A stretch of 64,000 nt of DNA from Porphyromonas gingivicanis JCM 15907 (GCF_000614585.1 NZ_BAKX01000003.1:248001-312000); one strand, 5' to 3'. Counted from the stretch's first letter, positions 11,576 to 21,089 are shown. The notes: generated from the sequence alone by a model not told the origin. Made by a program: numbers and translations.

Positions 11576-11626
11576 AAGAGGGGGCTTACCGAAGTGTAAT
11601 ACATAGGGCAAGCTCCCTCTTTTCCT
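11576..11626 (+). terminator. Intrinsic terminator of gapA
   Basis: AAGAGGGGGCTT pairs with AAGCTCCCTCTT (one G-T pair) and runs into TTTTCCTTTT, 11 bases after the gapA stop. Confidence 0.75.
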
Positions 11627-11784
11627 TTTATAGACTCTTCTTTTATAGGAGAGAGAAAAAGCCTTCTTATGACTCCTTTGGGGAAAAACTTTTATTAAGA
11701 GATATGCAGTGAGGTGTTAGCCAGCATTGTAGAAAAGGAGCTGGGAGGGATTAATGTAGAATTTTGCAAGCAAAATAGGAACTC

Positions 11785-12807
11785 GTGTCTTTAATAGAAA
11801 AAGTACGTGGCGTTATCGCCGAAGTGGAAAATTTGAAAGCACAACGCTTAGATGAGGTTGAGGCTTTACGGATTCAGTTTCTCAGTAAAAAGGGAAAAAT
11901 ACAAGCTCTTGTAGAGGAGTTTAGAGATGTACCCAGAGAGGAGAAACCTGTAATTGGTGCTCTCCTAAATGAGCTAAAACAGAAAGCTTTAGAGCGAATA
12001 AACTCCTTGAGAGATAGTTTGTCCGTAAAAACCGATACGGAAAGAGAAGACCTCTCTCGTTCTCCCTATCCAATTCCTTTAGGTAGTCGGCATCCTCTCT
12101 CTATCGTACGCCAAGAGATAACGCAGATATTTTCCAAATTAGGCTTTAGCATAGCCCTCGGACCCGAGATAGAGGATGACTATCACGTCTATTCAGCCTT
12201 GAACTTTGCTCCAGACCACCCTGCTCGAGATATGCAGGACACTTTCTTTGTACAGCAACACCCTGATATTGTACTACGCTCCCACACCTCTTCTGTCCAA
12301 GTACGGGTTATGGAGACTTCTAAGCCTCCTATTCGAGTATTATGTCCAGGGCGAGTTTATCGAAATGAGGCTATTTCCGCACGAGCACACTGCTTTTTTC
12401 ACCAAGTAGAGGGGTTGTATATTGATAAGAACGTATCTTTTTCAGATTTGAGAGAGGTGCTTTTCTATTTTGCTCGAGAGCTTTTCGGTCCCGATACAAA
12501 AATTAGGCTTCGCCCAAGCTACTTCCCCTTTACAGAACCTTCTGCCGAGATGGATATTTCTTGTAACATCTGTGGGGGAGAGGGTTGCTCTTTCTGTAAG
12601 CATACAGGTTGGGTAGAGATATTAGGGTGTGGAATGGTAGACCCCAACGTGTTGGAGGCTTCTGGTATAGACTCCTCTGTGTATAGTGGCTATGCTTTTG
12701 GCTTGGGTATAGAGCGTATCACCAACTTGAAGTATAGAGCTAAAGATTTACGCCTATTTTCCGAAAATGACAAGCGTTTCTTAGAGCAGTTCGAGGGGGT
12801 ACACTAA
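11785..12807 (+). CDS. pheS: Phenylalanyl-tRNA synthetase alpha subunit
   Basis: Catalytic alpha chain of the (alpha-beta)2 enzyme. The N-terminal ~90 residues form the coiled tRNA-binding arm. The class II core has motif 2 (GRVYRNEAISARAHCFFHQVEG) and motif 3 (YAFGLGIERI). A cysteine-rich insert near residue 255 reads CNICGGEGCSFCKHTGW and looks like a zinc knuckle (see findings). The start is GTG at 11785, chosen because AATAGGA lies just upstream and the family begins MSLIEK. 340 residues is normal. pheT is not in the window. Confidence 0.95.
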   Translation: MSLIEKVRGVIAEVENLKAQRLDEVEALRIQFLSKKGKIQALVEEFRDVPREEKPVIGALLNELKQKALERINSLRDSLSVKTDTEREDLSRSPYPIPLGSRHPLSIVRQEITQIFSKLGFSIALGPEIEDDYHVYSALNFAPDHPARDMQDTFFVQQHPDIVLRSHTSSVQVRVMETSKPPIRVLCPGRVYRNEAISARAHCFFHQVEGLYIDKNVSFSDLREVLFYFARELFGPDTKIRLRPSYFPFTEPSAEMDISCNICGGEGCSFCKHTGWVEILGCGMVDPNVLEASGIDSSVYSGYAFGLGIERITNLKYRAKDLRLFSENDKRFLEQFEGVH

Positions 12808-12876
12808 TGCCCTTGAGACTTTTCTTGGTAGCCTCTTTGAACCTCAAAATGTAGAGACTTTTTAGATACTATCCTG

Positions 12877-13359
12877 ATGAAGAGCAATCAAGTAACAATC
12901 CCTTATAGGGAGATAGGTAGAGAGGAGTTTTCGGATGACTTGCTCCTTTTAGAGCAACATGCGGTTGAGGCGGCCCAAAAGGCGTATGCTCCTTATAGTC
13001 ACTTTTATGTAGGTGCAGCTGTACGCCTTTCGAGTGGTACAATTGTTACAGGTAGTAATCAAGAAAATGCGGCTTATCCTTCAGGCTTATGTGCAGAGAG
13101 AACAGCGCTTTTTTCGGCTGGGGCTTTGTATCCCAACGACCCTGTTGAGGCTCTTCTTATCGTTGCTTTCTCTCAAGATGAGCGAGTAGAGACCATTACC
13201 CCTTGTGGTGCTTGTCGTCAAGTATTGATGGAGGTAAGTAGTCGTTTCAATCGTCCTTTCCAAGTGATTATGGCGGGAGAAAAGAGAGCCATCGTTTTGG
13301 ACGATAATAAAGGGTTGCTTCCTTTTGCTTTCGATGGTAGCGATTTGCCTAAAGAATGA
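12877..13359 (+). CDS. cdd: Cytidine deaminase
   Basis: Converts cytidine and deoxycytidine to uridine forms in pyrimidine salvage. Zinc ligands and catalytic glutamate are visible: C72-A-E74 (LCAERTAL) and P-C110-G-A-C113 (PCGACRQV). 160 residues fits the homotetrameric class with a short N-terminal extension. It lies 69 bases after pheS and ends at a hairpin terminator shared with the convergent ksgA. A uridine phosphorylase at 20095 would act on its product. Confidence 0.93.
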   Translation: MKSNQVTIPYREIGREEFSDDLLLLEQHAVEAAQKAYAPYSHFYVGAAVRLSSGTIVTGSNQENAAYPSGLCAERTALFSAGALYPNDPVEALLIVAFSQDERVETITPCGACRQVLMEVSSRFNRPFQVIMAGEKRAIVLDDNKGLLPFAFDGSDLPKE

Positions 13360-13462
13360 GGGCTATACTTCCAAAAAGACAATACTTTTATAGAGAAAAA
13401 GAGCCTTCTTTTCTCTTCCCATAATGGAAGATATTTTACAAAGAAGAGAGAGGAATAGACAA

Positions 13463-13507
13463 AACCCAGTATCAGTTCCGAGAGAGCTAATGCTGGGTTA
13501 TTTTTTG
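13463..13507. terminator. Bidirectional terminator between cdd and ksgA
   Basis: AACCCAG (13463-13469) pairs with CTGGGTT (13493-13499) and is followed by ATTTTTTG on the plus strand. The reverse strand runs into TTTTGTC, so it can serve both convergent genes. Confidence 0.75.
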
Positions 13508-13533
13508 TAGAGAAGAGAAGTCGAGACTTTCTG

Positions 13534-14358
13534 TTATTCTTTTGTTGATTCTTCTTTTACACAATCTTCTTGTAGGAGTTTTTCATACTCTTGTGTGAGC
13601 CAAATATACTCTTCGACATCCAAGCGTTCGGCTCGTAGAGAGAATATAGGAAGAGAGTAATCGTAGCTATCTCCGAATAGACTTTTAAGGGCATTGCGCA
13701 GGGTTTTGCGCCTTTGTCCAAAGGCAGTCTTAACCACTTTCTTGAAGAGAGCTTCATCGCAAGGTAGGGAAGTTCTTTGGTTACGCACCAGTCGGAGTAC
13801 TCCTCCTTTAACTTTTGGAGGTGGATCAAAGTCCAGTTCGCTCACAGTAAAGAGATATTCAGCATCGTACCAGCATCGGAGCAGTACGGTCAAGATACCA
13901 TAATCTCGCCCTCCGGGAGAGGCACACAGGCGCTCGGCAACTTCTTTTTGTAGCATTCCAGCACAGCAGGGCACTCTATCTCTTAAATCGAGCAAGCGAA
14001 AGAAAATTTGACTTGATATGTTGTAAGGATAGTTTCCAATCATAACAAAAGGAGTATCGGGCTTTTCGGGGATAAGTTTTTCCTCGGGCAGGTGTAGCAC
14101 ATCGCCTCTGTTAAGCATCGTCCGTCGGCAAAGTAGGGAAAGTTCTTTTGGAGGTATTCCACAGATTCATGGTCTATCTCCAATAGATAAAGCTCAAAGT
14201 CCAAATCGAGCAACACTTGCGTGAGTACCCCCATACCGTCCTATTTCTAAAACGGGTATTCCTTTCCAAGGCAATATACTCTCTCCGATGGATTGGGCAG
14301 CCGATAGATTGGTGAGAAAATGTTGCCCTAAGGCCTTTTTTGCACGTACTTTATTCAT
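13534..14358 (-). CDS. ksgA: 16S rRNA dimethyladenosine transferase KsgA/RsmA (two frameshifts)
   Basis: Methylates the two adjacent adenosines near the 3' end of 16S rRNA. I place the start at ATG 14358 because the protein then begins MNKVRAKKALGQHFL, the family start. The reading frame further upstream is not KsgA. First break at about 14234-14242: VLEIG then GMGVLTQVLLDLD, so the SAM-binding motif VLEIGPGMGVLT is interrupted and two bases appear to be missing. Second break at 14118-14127: PYFAD then MLNRGDVLHL (one base). The rest is intact: MIGNYPYNISSQIFFRLLD (catalytic NPPY-type motif), then FDPPPKV and AFGQRRKTLRNAL. Total about 275 residues. It is convergent with cdd and divergent from the flippase-like gene. 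Confidence 0.88.
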
Positions 14359-14378
14359 AGATTCTTTCAAATATGGAG

Positions 14379-14386
14379 TATATTTG
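14379..14386 (+). promoter_or_regulatory. Possible -7 box for the flippase-like gene
   Basis: TATATTTG fits TAnnTTTG in the divergent gap between ksgA and the gene starting at 14512. There is no clear TTG at the expected distance, so this is tentative. Confidence 0.3.
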
Positions 14387-14511
14387 CATTGTTTATAGTG
14401 CGAAGTTAGATATTCATCTCCTATTATGGGATAGCCCATTTGCAGATGCTGGATGGCAATGTGAAAAAGGAGTGGTGATATAAGACTTGCACTTAATATA
14501 AGAGTATTAAA

Positions 14512-15531
14512 ATGAGTAGCTTACACTCCTTCTTTCAAAAGAAAAATTTATTTCGCTTCTTCTTTTCATTGTTCATCGGCATAGGGTTGCTACTCTTTGT
14601 ATATCGCTCCATTGATATTACTGACCTCTCCTCGTTTCTTTTGGATAAAAGTATTCGTTGGGAGATTATAATTGTCTCTGTTTTTGTGGGAGTTTTGGCT
14701 AACCTTTTTCGAGGTTTGAGGTGGAGGTTGCTCATACAACCTTTTAGTACTCCATCCCCCAAACGAAGTAACGTTATTTTAGTTTCTTGGGGATGTTTTT
14801 CTATCAATATGCTTTTTCCCAGAGCTGGGGAAGTATGGCGTTGTACAACTTTAGCGCGCCGAGAGCAGCTCCCTTTTTCTAAACTTTTGGGCTCTCTTTT
14901 TATGGATAGAGTTATGGATATGTTGGTTATCCTGCTCCTATTTATTGCCTGTGTACTCTCTTTTAGAACCCAATTGATGCTCTTTTTTGTGGGGCAGAAT
15001 AGTTGGAGAGAGCGCTTCCATGTATGGCTTTCGTCTTCTCAATTTTGGCTTTTGATAGCAGTAGTTGTTGTGTCTATTACTTTCGGATTTGTCTGGATGT
15101 ACAAGAGGAACTTGTGGCAAAAAATAAAAAAAGAGATGAGAATGGTCTTAGAAGGCTTTCGCTCTATCCGTTCCTTGGCATCCCCTTGGCTTTTCCTACT
15201 CTATACGATAGCTATGTGGCTTTGCTATTACTATGCTTTTCAGATAACGTTTGAGGCTTTCTCTTTTACCGAGAGTTTGAGTTGGGATATTGCTTTCCTA
15301 TCGTTTGTAATGGGCACAATAGGAGTGGTCGTGCCCGTTCAGTCGGGTATAGGAGCGTGGCACTTTATGATTATAACCACGTTGGGTCTCTTTGGGATTG
15401 TGCAACAAGATGCAGGTGTATTTGCTCTTGTGGTACATACTTTTCAAACACTGGGTAATGCCCTTGTTGGTTTTTTTGCTATCTTAGTGTTACCTTTACT
15501 GAACAAAAACTATAATAGAACAGCTAAATAA
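14512..15531 (+). CDS. Flippase-like integral membrane protein (LPG synthase TM-region family)
   Basis: Inner-membrane protein of 339 residues with about seven or eight hydrophobic segments. It belongs by appearance to the UPF0104 / lysylphosphatidylglycerol synthase transmembrane family: FRGLRWRLLIQP after the second segment, SINMLFPRAGEVWRCTTLARRE, then GTIGVVVPVQSGIGAWHF near residue 275. Family members move or modify lipids, and many have no proven activity. It lacks the C-terminal aminoacyl-transferase domain of MprF. A DUF2156 protein (that domain's fold) is found separately at 30441. pepD starts 12 bases later, probably in the same transcript. Confidence 0.8.
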   Translation: MSSLHSFFQKKNLFRFFFSLFIGIGLLLFVYRSIDITDLSSFLLDKSIRWEIIIVSVFVGVLANLFRGLRWRLLIQPFSTPSPKRSNVILVSWGCFSINMLFPRAGEVWRCTTLARREQLPFSKLLGSLFMDRVMDMLVILLLFIACVLSFRTQLMLFFVGQNSWRERFHVWLSSSQFWLLIAVVVVSITFGFVWMYKRNLWQKIKKEMRMVLEGFRSIRSLASPWLFLLYTIAMWLCYYYAFQITFEAFSFTESLSWDIAFLSFVMGTIGVVVPVQSGIGAWHFMIITTLGLFGIVQQDAGVFALVVHTFQTLGNALVGFFAILVLPLLNKNYNRTAK

Positions 15532-15543
15532 ATAAAACAGCTT

Positions 15544-16998
15544 ATGGCAAAAGAAATTTTGAATTTGCAACCAGCTTCCGTGTGGAAGTATTTTTATGAT
15601 TTTACACAGATACCTCGCCCGACAGGACAGATGGAAGAGGTTACAAATTATGTATATGAGTGTGGCAAAAAAATGGGGCTTGAGACGTTGCGCGATGAGG
15701 TAGGCAATATTTTAATTCGCAAGCCTGCAACAAAAGGTTATGAGAGTAGACCCATTGTTACTTTACAGTCGCATGTCGATATGGTGCCTCAGAAAAATTC
15801 AGACGTCAACCACGATTTTTCAAAAGACCCTATCGATGCCTACATAGATGGAGAGTGGGTAAAAGCAAGAGGTACTACCTTGGGCGCAGATAATGCCATT
15901 GGAGCTTCTATGGCTTTAGCCATTATGGAAGATAATTCTTTGGAACATGGTCCTCTTGAAGCTCTCTTCACAATTAATGAAGAGGTCGGAATGGATGGAG
16001 CTAATGGTCTAAAACCAGGTTTTTTGAAGGGCGATATCTTACTCAATATAGACTCTGAGGTTGAGGGTAAACTTTTCATCGGTTGTGCTGGAGGGGTTGA
16101 TGTGAATGTTTCTTTGGAATATAAAGATCAGGAGACTTCTTCGGAAGACGATTGTGCAGTGCGCCTCTCGCTTGTGGGCTTGAAAGGAGGTCACTCCGGT
16201 GTAGATATTCACGTAGGAAGGGCCAACGCTAACAAGTTGATGGCTCGCCTCTTAAAGGCTGCCATAGAAGAGTTCGGTATTCGTCTAAGCTCTTTCGAAG
16301 GGGGTACGATGCGCAATGCTATCCCTCGTGAGGCTTTCGCAACACTCACTTTGGCTCCAGAGGACAGTGAAAACTTCAATAAGTTTATCGCTGACTTCGA
16401 AGCGCTCTTTACCAAAGAGTTTGCAGGTATTGAGGATAGAATTGCACTTAAAATAGAGAAGTGCGAGTTGCCCAAGTACCTAATCCCCGAAGATGTTCAA
16501 GACAATTTGATTAATGCCTTGGAGGCTTGTCAAAATGGTCCTATCTCTATGTTACAGAGCTTTCCTGACACAGTAGAGGCTTCTACGAACCTGTCTATTG
16601 TTCGTGCTGGCGAGGGTAAGGTTACCGTTAACTTCCTCGTAAGAAGTTCTTCTGATAGTCGTAAGATGTGGGTGGCTTCGAGCATTGAAAGTACCTTCCT
16701 TCTCATAGGGGCAAAAGTAGAGTTCGATGCTTCTTACACAGGATGGCAGCCCAATGCTCAGTCTCATATTATGAATGTAATGAGTAAAGCCTTCGAAGAT
16801 TTCTATAACGAGAAACCCGATATAAAGGTTATGCATGCAGGTTTGGAGTGTGGTATCATTCAGGGAGTTATGCCCAATATGGATATGATTTCATTCGGTC
16901 CTGAAATTCGTCACCCTCACTCTCCAGATGAGAAAGTACATATCGAGTCAGTAGCACGCTCTTATCAAGTGCTTTTGAATACGCTGAAGTTAGTTTAA
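15544..16998 (+). CDS. pepD: Aminoacyl-histidine dipeptidase (PepD, M20)
   Basis: Cytoplasmic metallopeptidase that splits Xaa-His and other dipeptides. Metal-binding positions are visible: LQSHVDMVPQ (His), LGADNAIGASM (bridging Asp), TINEEVGMDGA (Glu pair) and NIDSEVEG. GLKGGHSGVDIHVGRANAN is the dimerisation lid. 484 residues is full length. It is flanked by the flippase-like gene (12 bases) and fabD (25 bases). Confidence 0.93.
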   Translation: MAKEILNLQPASVWKYFYDFTQIPRPTGQMEEVTNYVYECGKKMGLETLRDEVGNILIRKPATKGYESRPIVTLQSHVDMVPQKNSDVNHDFSKDPIDAYIDGEWVKARGTTLGADNAIGASMALAIMEDNSLEHGPLEALFTINEEVGMDGANGLKPGFLKGDILLNIDSEVEGKLFIGCAGGVDVNVSLEYKDQETSSEDDCAVRLSLVGLKGGHSGVDIHVGRANANKLMARLLKAAIEEFGIRLSSFEGGTMRNAIPREAFATLTLAPEDSENFNKFIADFEALFTKEFAGIEDRIALKIEKCELPKYLIPEDVQDNLINALEACQNGPISMLQSFPDTVEASTNLSIVRAGEGKVTVNFLVRSSSDSRKMWVASSIESTFLLIGAKVEFDASYTGWQPNAQSHIMNVMSKAFEDFYNEKPDIKVMHAGLECGIIQGVMPNMDMISFGPEIRHPHSPDEKVHIESVARSYQVLLNTLKLV

Positions 16999-17023
16999 TA
17001 CAGATTTATATATAGCAATTGTT

Positions 17024-17910
17024 ATGAAAAAGGCTTATGTATTCCCAGGTCAAGGGGCACAGTTCGTAGGCATGGGACTTCCTCTCTATGAGAGCAACGA
17101 CACCGCAAAACAGCTCTTTGAAGAGGCTAATGATATTTTGGGCTTCTCAATTACAGATATAATGTTTAAGGGTACAGATGAAGATCTCAAACAAACTAAG
17201 GTTACGCAACCCGCTGTTTTTCTTCATTCGGTAATTTTAGCTCGTTGCTTGGGAGAAGATTTTCGCCCCGATATGTTAGCAGGGCACTCTCTGGGAGAAT
17301 TCTCTGCTTTGGTAGCTGGAAATGCTCTTTCTTTTGCAGATGGCTTGCGTTTAGTATCTAAGCGCGCCCAAGCTATGCAAAAGGCTTGCGAAAAAACTTC
17401 CTCTACTATGCTGCTGTATTAGGCTTGCCCGATGAAAAAGTAGCTGAGATTTGCGCCTCTATCACTGACGAAATTGTCGTTGCTGCCAACTATAACTGCC
17501 CTGGACAAATCGTTATATCGGGTACTATGTCTGGTGTGGAGAAGGCTTGTGAGTTGATGAAAGCGGCTGGAGCAAAGAGAGCATTGCCTTTAAAGGTGGG
17601 CGGAGCTTTCCATTCTCCTTTGATGGAACCTGCTCGTGAAGAGTTGGCAGAGGCTATTTCTAATACCTCTTTCAATATGCCTATGGCTCCTATTTATCAA
17701 AATGTAGTGGCAAAGGCTGTGACGAATCCTATTGAAATCAAAGAAAACCTCATCAAGCAACTTACTTCTCCTGTACGCTGGACAGAGTCTGTTACCCAAA
17801 TGGTCGCTGATGGTGCTACTCATTTCGTAGAGTTAGGTCCTGGTAATGTATTGCAAGGACTGGTGCGTAAAATAGCTTCGACAGTAGAGATAGAGGGAAG
17901 AGAGCAATAA
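17024..17910 (+). CDS. fabD: Malonyl-CoA:ACP transacylase (frameshifted)
   Basis: Loads malonate on acyl carrier protein for fatty-acid synthesis. The first part has VFPGQGAQFVGMG and the nucleophile motif GHSLGEFSALVAG. The frame breaks at 17408-17412, where ATGCTG should read ATGGCTG, giving STMAAVLGLPDEKV. The second part holds the catalytic His region GGAFHSPLMEPA and ends HFVELGPGNVLQGLVRK. About 295 residues in all. FabD is normally essential, and the single missing G in a GG pair suggests a sequence error. trxB follows by 25 bases. Confidence 0.92.
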
Positions 17911-17935
17911 CTTATTTTCAGAATATATAGAACTA

Positions 17936-18886
17936 ATGAACAATACAAACGAACACGTACGTTGCCTGATTTTAGGTTCTGGCCCAGCAGGTTATACGGC
18001 TGCTATCTATGCCTCTCGTGCAAATTTACGCCCTCTCTTATTTTCGGGTCTTCAACCTGGAGGACAGTTAACGACTACAACAGATGTTGAAAACTTCCCA
18101 GGTTATCCAGATGGGATTACAGGACCAGAAATGATGAATCAGTTAAAAGAGCAAGCTCTTCGTTTCGGAGCAGATATCCGTTCGGGAATGGCAACCGAAG
18201 TTGATTTGTCAAAGAAACCCTATACCATAACCATCGATGGAGAGAAGAAGATTACTGCTGACTCTCTTATCATTGCAACAGGGGCTGCTGCCAAATACCT
18301 TGGCTTGCCCGATGAAGAGAAGTATGCAGGTATGGGAGTTTCGGCTTGTGCTACCTGTGATGGTTTCTTCTATAGAGGTCGCACTGTAGCAGTAGTTGGA
18401 GGAGGAGATACGGCTTGCGAAGAAGCTACTTACTTGGCTGGCTTGGCTAAGAAAGTGTACTTAATAGTGCGCAAAAACTATTTAAGAGCGTCTCAGGTTA
18501 TGCAAGATCGAGTGCTGAATAACCCTAAGATTGAGGTGCTTTTTGAGCATAATACCGTTGGTCTCTTTGGAGAAGATGGCGTAGAAGGTGCTCATTTAGT
18601 AAAGCGTAAGGGAGAGCCTGATGAGTCTATGGTAGATATTGCAATAGATGGTTTCTTCTTAGCGATTGGTCATAAGCCTAATACAGACATTTTCAAAGGA
18701 CAGATTGATTTGGATGAGGCTGGATATATACTAACTCGCAATGGTACTCCTTTGACTAATGTACCTGGGGTATTTGCCGCAGGAGACGTCGCAGACTCAC
18801 GTTACCGTCAGGCGATTACATCAGCAGGTTCTGGATGTAAGGCTGCATTGGAAGCAGAGAAATATCTTGTAGAGAACAATCTGTAA
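17936..18886 (+). CDS. trxB: Thioredoxin reductase
   Basis: FAD/NADPH enzyme that reduces thioredoxin. FAD motif LILGSGPAGYTAAIYASRA, redox pair C138-A-T-C141 (ACATCDG), NADPH motif VVGGGDTACEEA and the C-terminal FAD motif GVFAAGDVADSRYRQ are all present. 316 residues is full length. Last gene of its run, closed by a strong hairpin terminator. A thioredoxin-like lipoprotein (27757) and Tpx (28301) are possible electron acceptors in the same window. Confidence 0.97.
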   Translation: MNNTNEHVRCLILGSGPAGYTAAIYASRANLRPLLFSGLQPGGQLTTTTDVENFPGYPDGITGPEMMNQLKEQALRFGADIRSGMATEVDLSKKPYTITIDGEKKITADSLIIATGAAAKYLGLPDEEKYAGMGVSACATCDGFFYRGRTVAVVGGGDTACEEATYLAGLAKKVYLIVRKNYLRASQVMQDRVLNNPKIEVLFEHNTVGLFGEDGVEGAHLVKRKGEPDESMVDIAIDGFFLAIGHKPNTDIFKGQIDLDEAGYILTRNGTPLTNVPGVFAAGDVADSRYRQAITSAGSGCKAALEAEKYLVENNL

Positions 18887-18895
18887 AAATGCATG

Positions 18896-18936
18896 AAGAG
18901 CCCTTTTCTCTTTCGGGAGAGAGGGCTCTTTTTATT
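18896..18936 (+). terminator. Intrinsic terminator of trxB
   Basis: AAGAGCCCT (18896-18904) pairs with AGGGCTCTT (18922-18930), with TCTC/GAGA pairing inside the loop, followed by TTTTATT. Confidence 0.9.
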
Positions 18937-18985
18937 GTCCTATAGGTTTAATAAATAGCTCTCAAATACTCTTAGCCCAAATAGA

Positions 18986-20053
18986 ATGAGAAAAAAACAA
19001 TTTTTCGGCTTTATAGGAGGACTTTTCTTCTCTCTTTTTCTCTTTAATCTGGAGGCTCAAACATTAGAGGAGGCAGAAACTTTTGCCGAACAAGGTTTGT
19101 TTGTGGAAGCAAATAGTATATATGAACACTTGATAGAGAAGAGTCCTAACAATATTGCTGTTCGAGATTCTTGGAGTAAAGTGCTCTTGAAAATGTACGA
19201 TTATGATAGAGTAATAGAGTTATTATCTACCATAAAGGGCAAGAAAAAAGATGCCTCTTTGGCTCTGTTGGCAGAGGCTTATTACCATTCTTATCGTTTT
19301 CCAGAGGCTATCCAAACGATTAACCTTATGGGGGGGAAAAAGAAGATAATCTCCGAAGAGATGAAACTTTTAAACTCTATGGCACAACGAGCCTCGAAGA
19401 TGTTGGAGTATTCTGAATGGATAGAAGTAATCGATAGCGTTCAAATAGATTTATCTCATTTGGAGAACTTTCCACAAGGACATTTATCCAAAGAGTGGGG
19501 GACTTTCTTAAAGAATAGAGAGATAATTAGCAAGGCTCCTGCTTATCATCCTGTTTATCAAACCAGTTTGGGGCATGAACGCTTCTTCTCTATGCAGGGA
19601 GAGCAGGATGATATGGAGCTTTTTTATACCCGAAAAGTCGGAGCAAAGTGGACAGAAACTCTTCCTTTAAACTCTTTGAATACTTCTTTCGAAGAGATTT
19701 ATCCCATACTAAGGCAAGATGGTATAACGCTTATATTTTCTCGGAAAAGTCCTGATGGTATAGGGGGATACGACCTCTATCTAACGCGTAAAAATATTGA
19801 CACCAACGAGTTTTTATCTCCAACTCTCCTGGGTATGCCTTTTAATTCTCCTTTTAATGACTACTTCCTTATCTATGATGACCTATATAAGATCGGAGTC
19901 TTGGCATCCGATCGTTACTGTCCCGAAGGAAAAGTGCATATCTATACGTTTCGTTTGAGCGAACAATCAACGAAAATAACAACGAACGACTTAGACTCTA
20001 AACGCCCTCTTGCTGCTTGGTATCCTTGGAGAACAACGATAAACAGAGAGTAA
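18986..20053 (+). CDS. Secreted TPR / PD40-repeat protein
   Basis: Exported protein of 355 residues. Signal peptide ends FNLEAQT. Residues ~25-140 are TPR-like helices (EEAETFAEQGLFVEANSIYEHLIEKSPNN). The second half has WD40-like PD40 repeats (YPILRQDGITLIFSRKSPDGIGGYDLYLTRK, then GVLASDR and VHIYTFRLS). This pairing is common in Bacteroidetes outer-membrane and type IX secretion accessory proteins, but the OmpA-like C-terminal domain of that group is absent. No close functional assignment can be made. It stands alone between the trxB terminator and the phosphorylase gene. Confidence 0.65.
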   Translation: MRKKQFFGFIGGLFFSLFLFNLEAQTLEEAETFAEQGLFVEANSIYEHLIEKSPNNIAVRDSWSKVLLKMYDYDRVIELLSTIKGKKKDASLALLAEAYYHSYRFPEAIQTINLMGGKKKIISEEMKLLNSMAQRASKMLEYSEWIEVIDSVQIDLSHLENFPQGHLSKEWGTFLKNREIISKAPAYHPVYQTSLGHERFFSMQGEQDDMELFYTRKVGAKWTETLPLNSLNTSFEEIYPILRQDGITLIFSRKSPDGIGGYDLYLTRKNIDTNEFLSPTLLGMPFNSPFNDYFLIYDDLYKIGVLASDRYCPEGKVHIYTFRLSEQSTKITTNDLDSKRPLAAWYPWRTTINRE

Positions 20054-20094
20054 ATAGCAAACGTATTAAATCAGTAGAATAAATATTTAATGGT

Positions 20095-20976
20095 ATGGAA
20101 AAGCGTATAATCCCTTCTTCAGAACTCATTATAAATGCAGATGGCTCTGTGTTTCATTTGCACCTTAAGCCAGAAAACTTGTCAGATAAAATTCTTTTGT
20201 GTGGAGACCCTGATAGAGTCGGTATGATTGCTTCTCGTTTTGATTCTATAGAATGCGACGTTTCTAACAGAGAGTTCCGTACTATAACAGGTTTTTATAA
20301 AGGAAAACGTCTCACTGTTCAGAGTCATGGTATTGGAGGAGACAATATAGAGATTGTAGTTAACGAGTTGGATATACTTGCCAACTTTGACTTTGAGAAG
20401 CGTTGTGTAAAGGACGATTTTCGTCAGCTAACGATGGTACGCATCGGTACCTCTGGAGGAATACAACCCGAGGCTCCCATCGGCACCTATGTTGCTGCAG
20501 AAAAGGCTATTGGCTTCGATGGCGTAATAAATTTCTATGCCAATACTCGTTCCATACGAGATTTGGAGTACGAGAAGGCTCTAATCGAACAGCTTGAATG
20601 GAAAATAGAGGGACTAACCCCTTATGTGGTTACAGCCGATAAGGAGTTGCTTGAGCAGATAGCAGGCAAAGATGCACGTGTGTTACGAGGCTCAACGATA
20701 GCTTGTAATGGCTTCTATGCTCCTCAGGGCAGAAAGTTGCGACTCCCTTTGGCAGATGAAGAACTCAACAAGAAGATAGAGGATTTCCGCTACAAAGACT
20801 TCAAGATAACCAATTTTGAGATGGAGTCTTCGGCTCTTTCGGGCATGGCAAGTCTCTTAGGACATAAGGCTCTCACGATTTGCTGTATCATAGCGGGAAG
20901 GCAAAATTTGAACATGAATACAGACTACAAGGGGAGTATCGAGGGGCTAATAGACCTTGTTTTAGATAGAATCTAA
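20095..20976 (+). CDS. Uridine phosphorylase family nucleoside phosphorylase
   Basis: Cleaves nucleosides with phosphate. LCGDPDRVGMIASRF is the phosphate-binding loop, VRIGTSGGIQPEAPIGTYV the core signature, and NFEMESSALSGMASLLGH the base/ribose-binding motif. 293 residues matches the Bacteroidetes group, which is longer than E. coli Udp. Uridine is the most likely substrate by family, but purine use cannot be excluded from sequence. cdd (12877) makes its substrate. Confidence 0.85.
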   Translation: MEKRIIPSSELIINADGSVFHLHLKPENLSDKILLCGDPDRVGMIASRFDSIECDVSNREFRTITGFYKGKRLTVQSHGIGGDNIEIVVNELDILANFDFEKRCVKDDFRQLTMVRIGTSGGIQPEAPIGTYVAAEKAIGFDGVINFYANTRSIRDLEYEKALIEQLEWKIEGLTPYVVTADKELLEQIAGKDARVLRGSTIACNGFYAPQGRKLRLPLADEELNKKIEDFRYKDFKITNFEMESSALSGMASLLGHKALTICCIIAGRQNLNMNTDYKGSIEGLIDLVLDRI

Positions 20977-20995
20977 TTTATTTAGCACTCTGTTA

Positions 20996-21025
20996 TTGCC
21001 TTTTTAGGTAAAAGTGTTACCTTTG
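20996..21025 (+). promoter_or_regulatory. rpsO promoter
   Basis: TTG (20996-20998), 19 bases, then TACCTTTG (21018-21025) is an excellent Bacteroidetes promoter. The inverted repeat AGGTAA-N5-TTACCT (21006-21011, 21017-21022) overlaps the -7 box. Transcription should begin near 21032. Confidence 0.8.
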
Positions 21026-21048
21026 CTGGCGATCTGCAACCGTAGTGC

Positions 21049-21089
21049 GGGTGCAGCACCCTTTGTTTAACTCGTTAATTATAAAACGA
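21049..21089 (+). promoter_or_regulatory. Structured rpsO leader, candidate S15 autoregulatory site
   Basis: The ~58-base leader has a GGGTG-CAG-CACCC hairpin at about 21049-21061 and a second stem TCGTT/AACGA (21072-21076, 21085-21089) ending one base before the start codon. S15 represses its own mRNA in several phyla through unrelated leader folds. This is an inferred equivalent. Confidence 0.4.

Noticed and set aside
17386-17436. Programmed frameshift in fabD
   Set aside because: No slippery heptamer, stimulatory hairpin or family precedent at the break; the missing base lies in a simple GG pair and similar breaks affect many unrelated genes.
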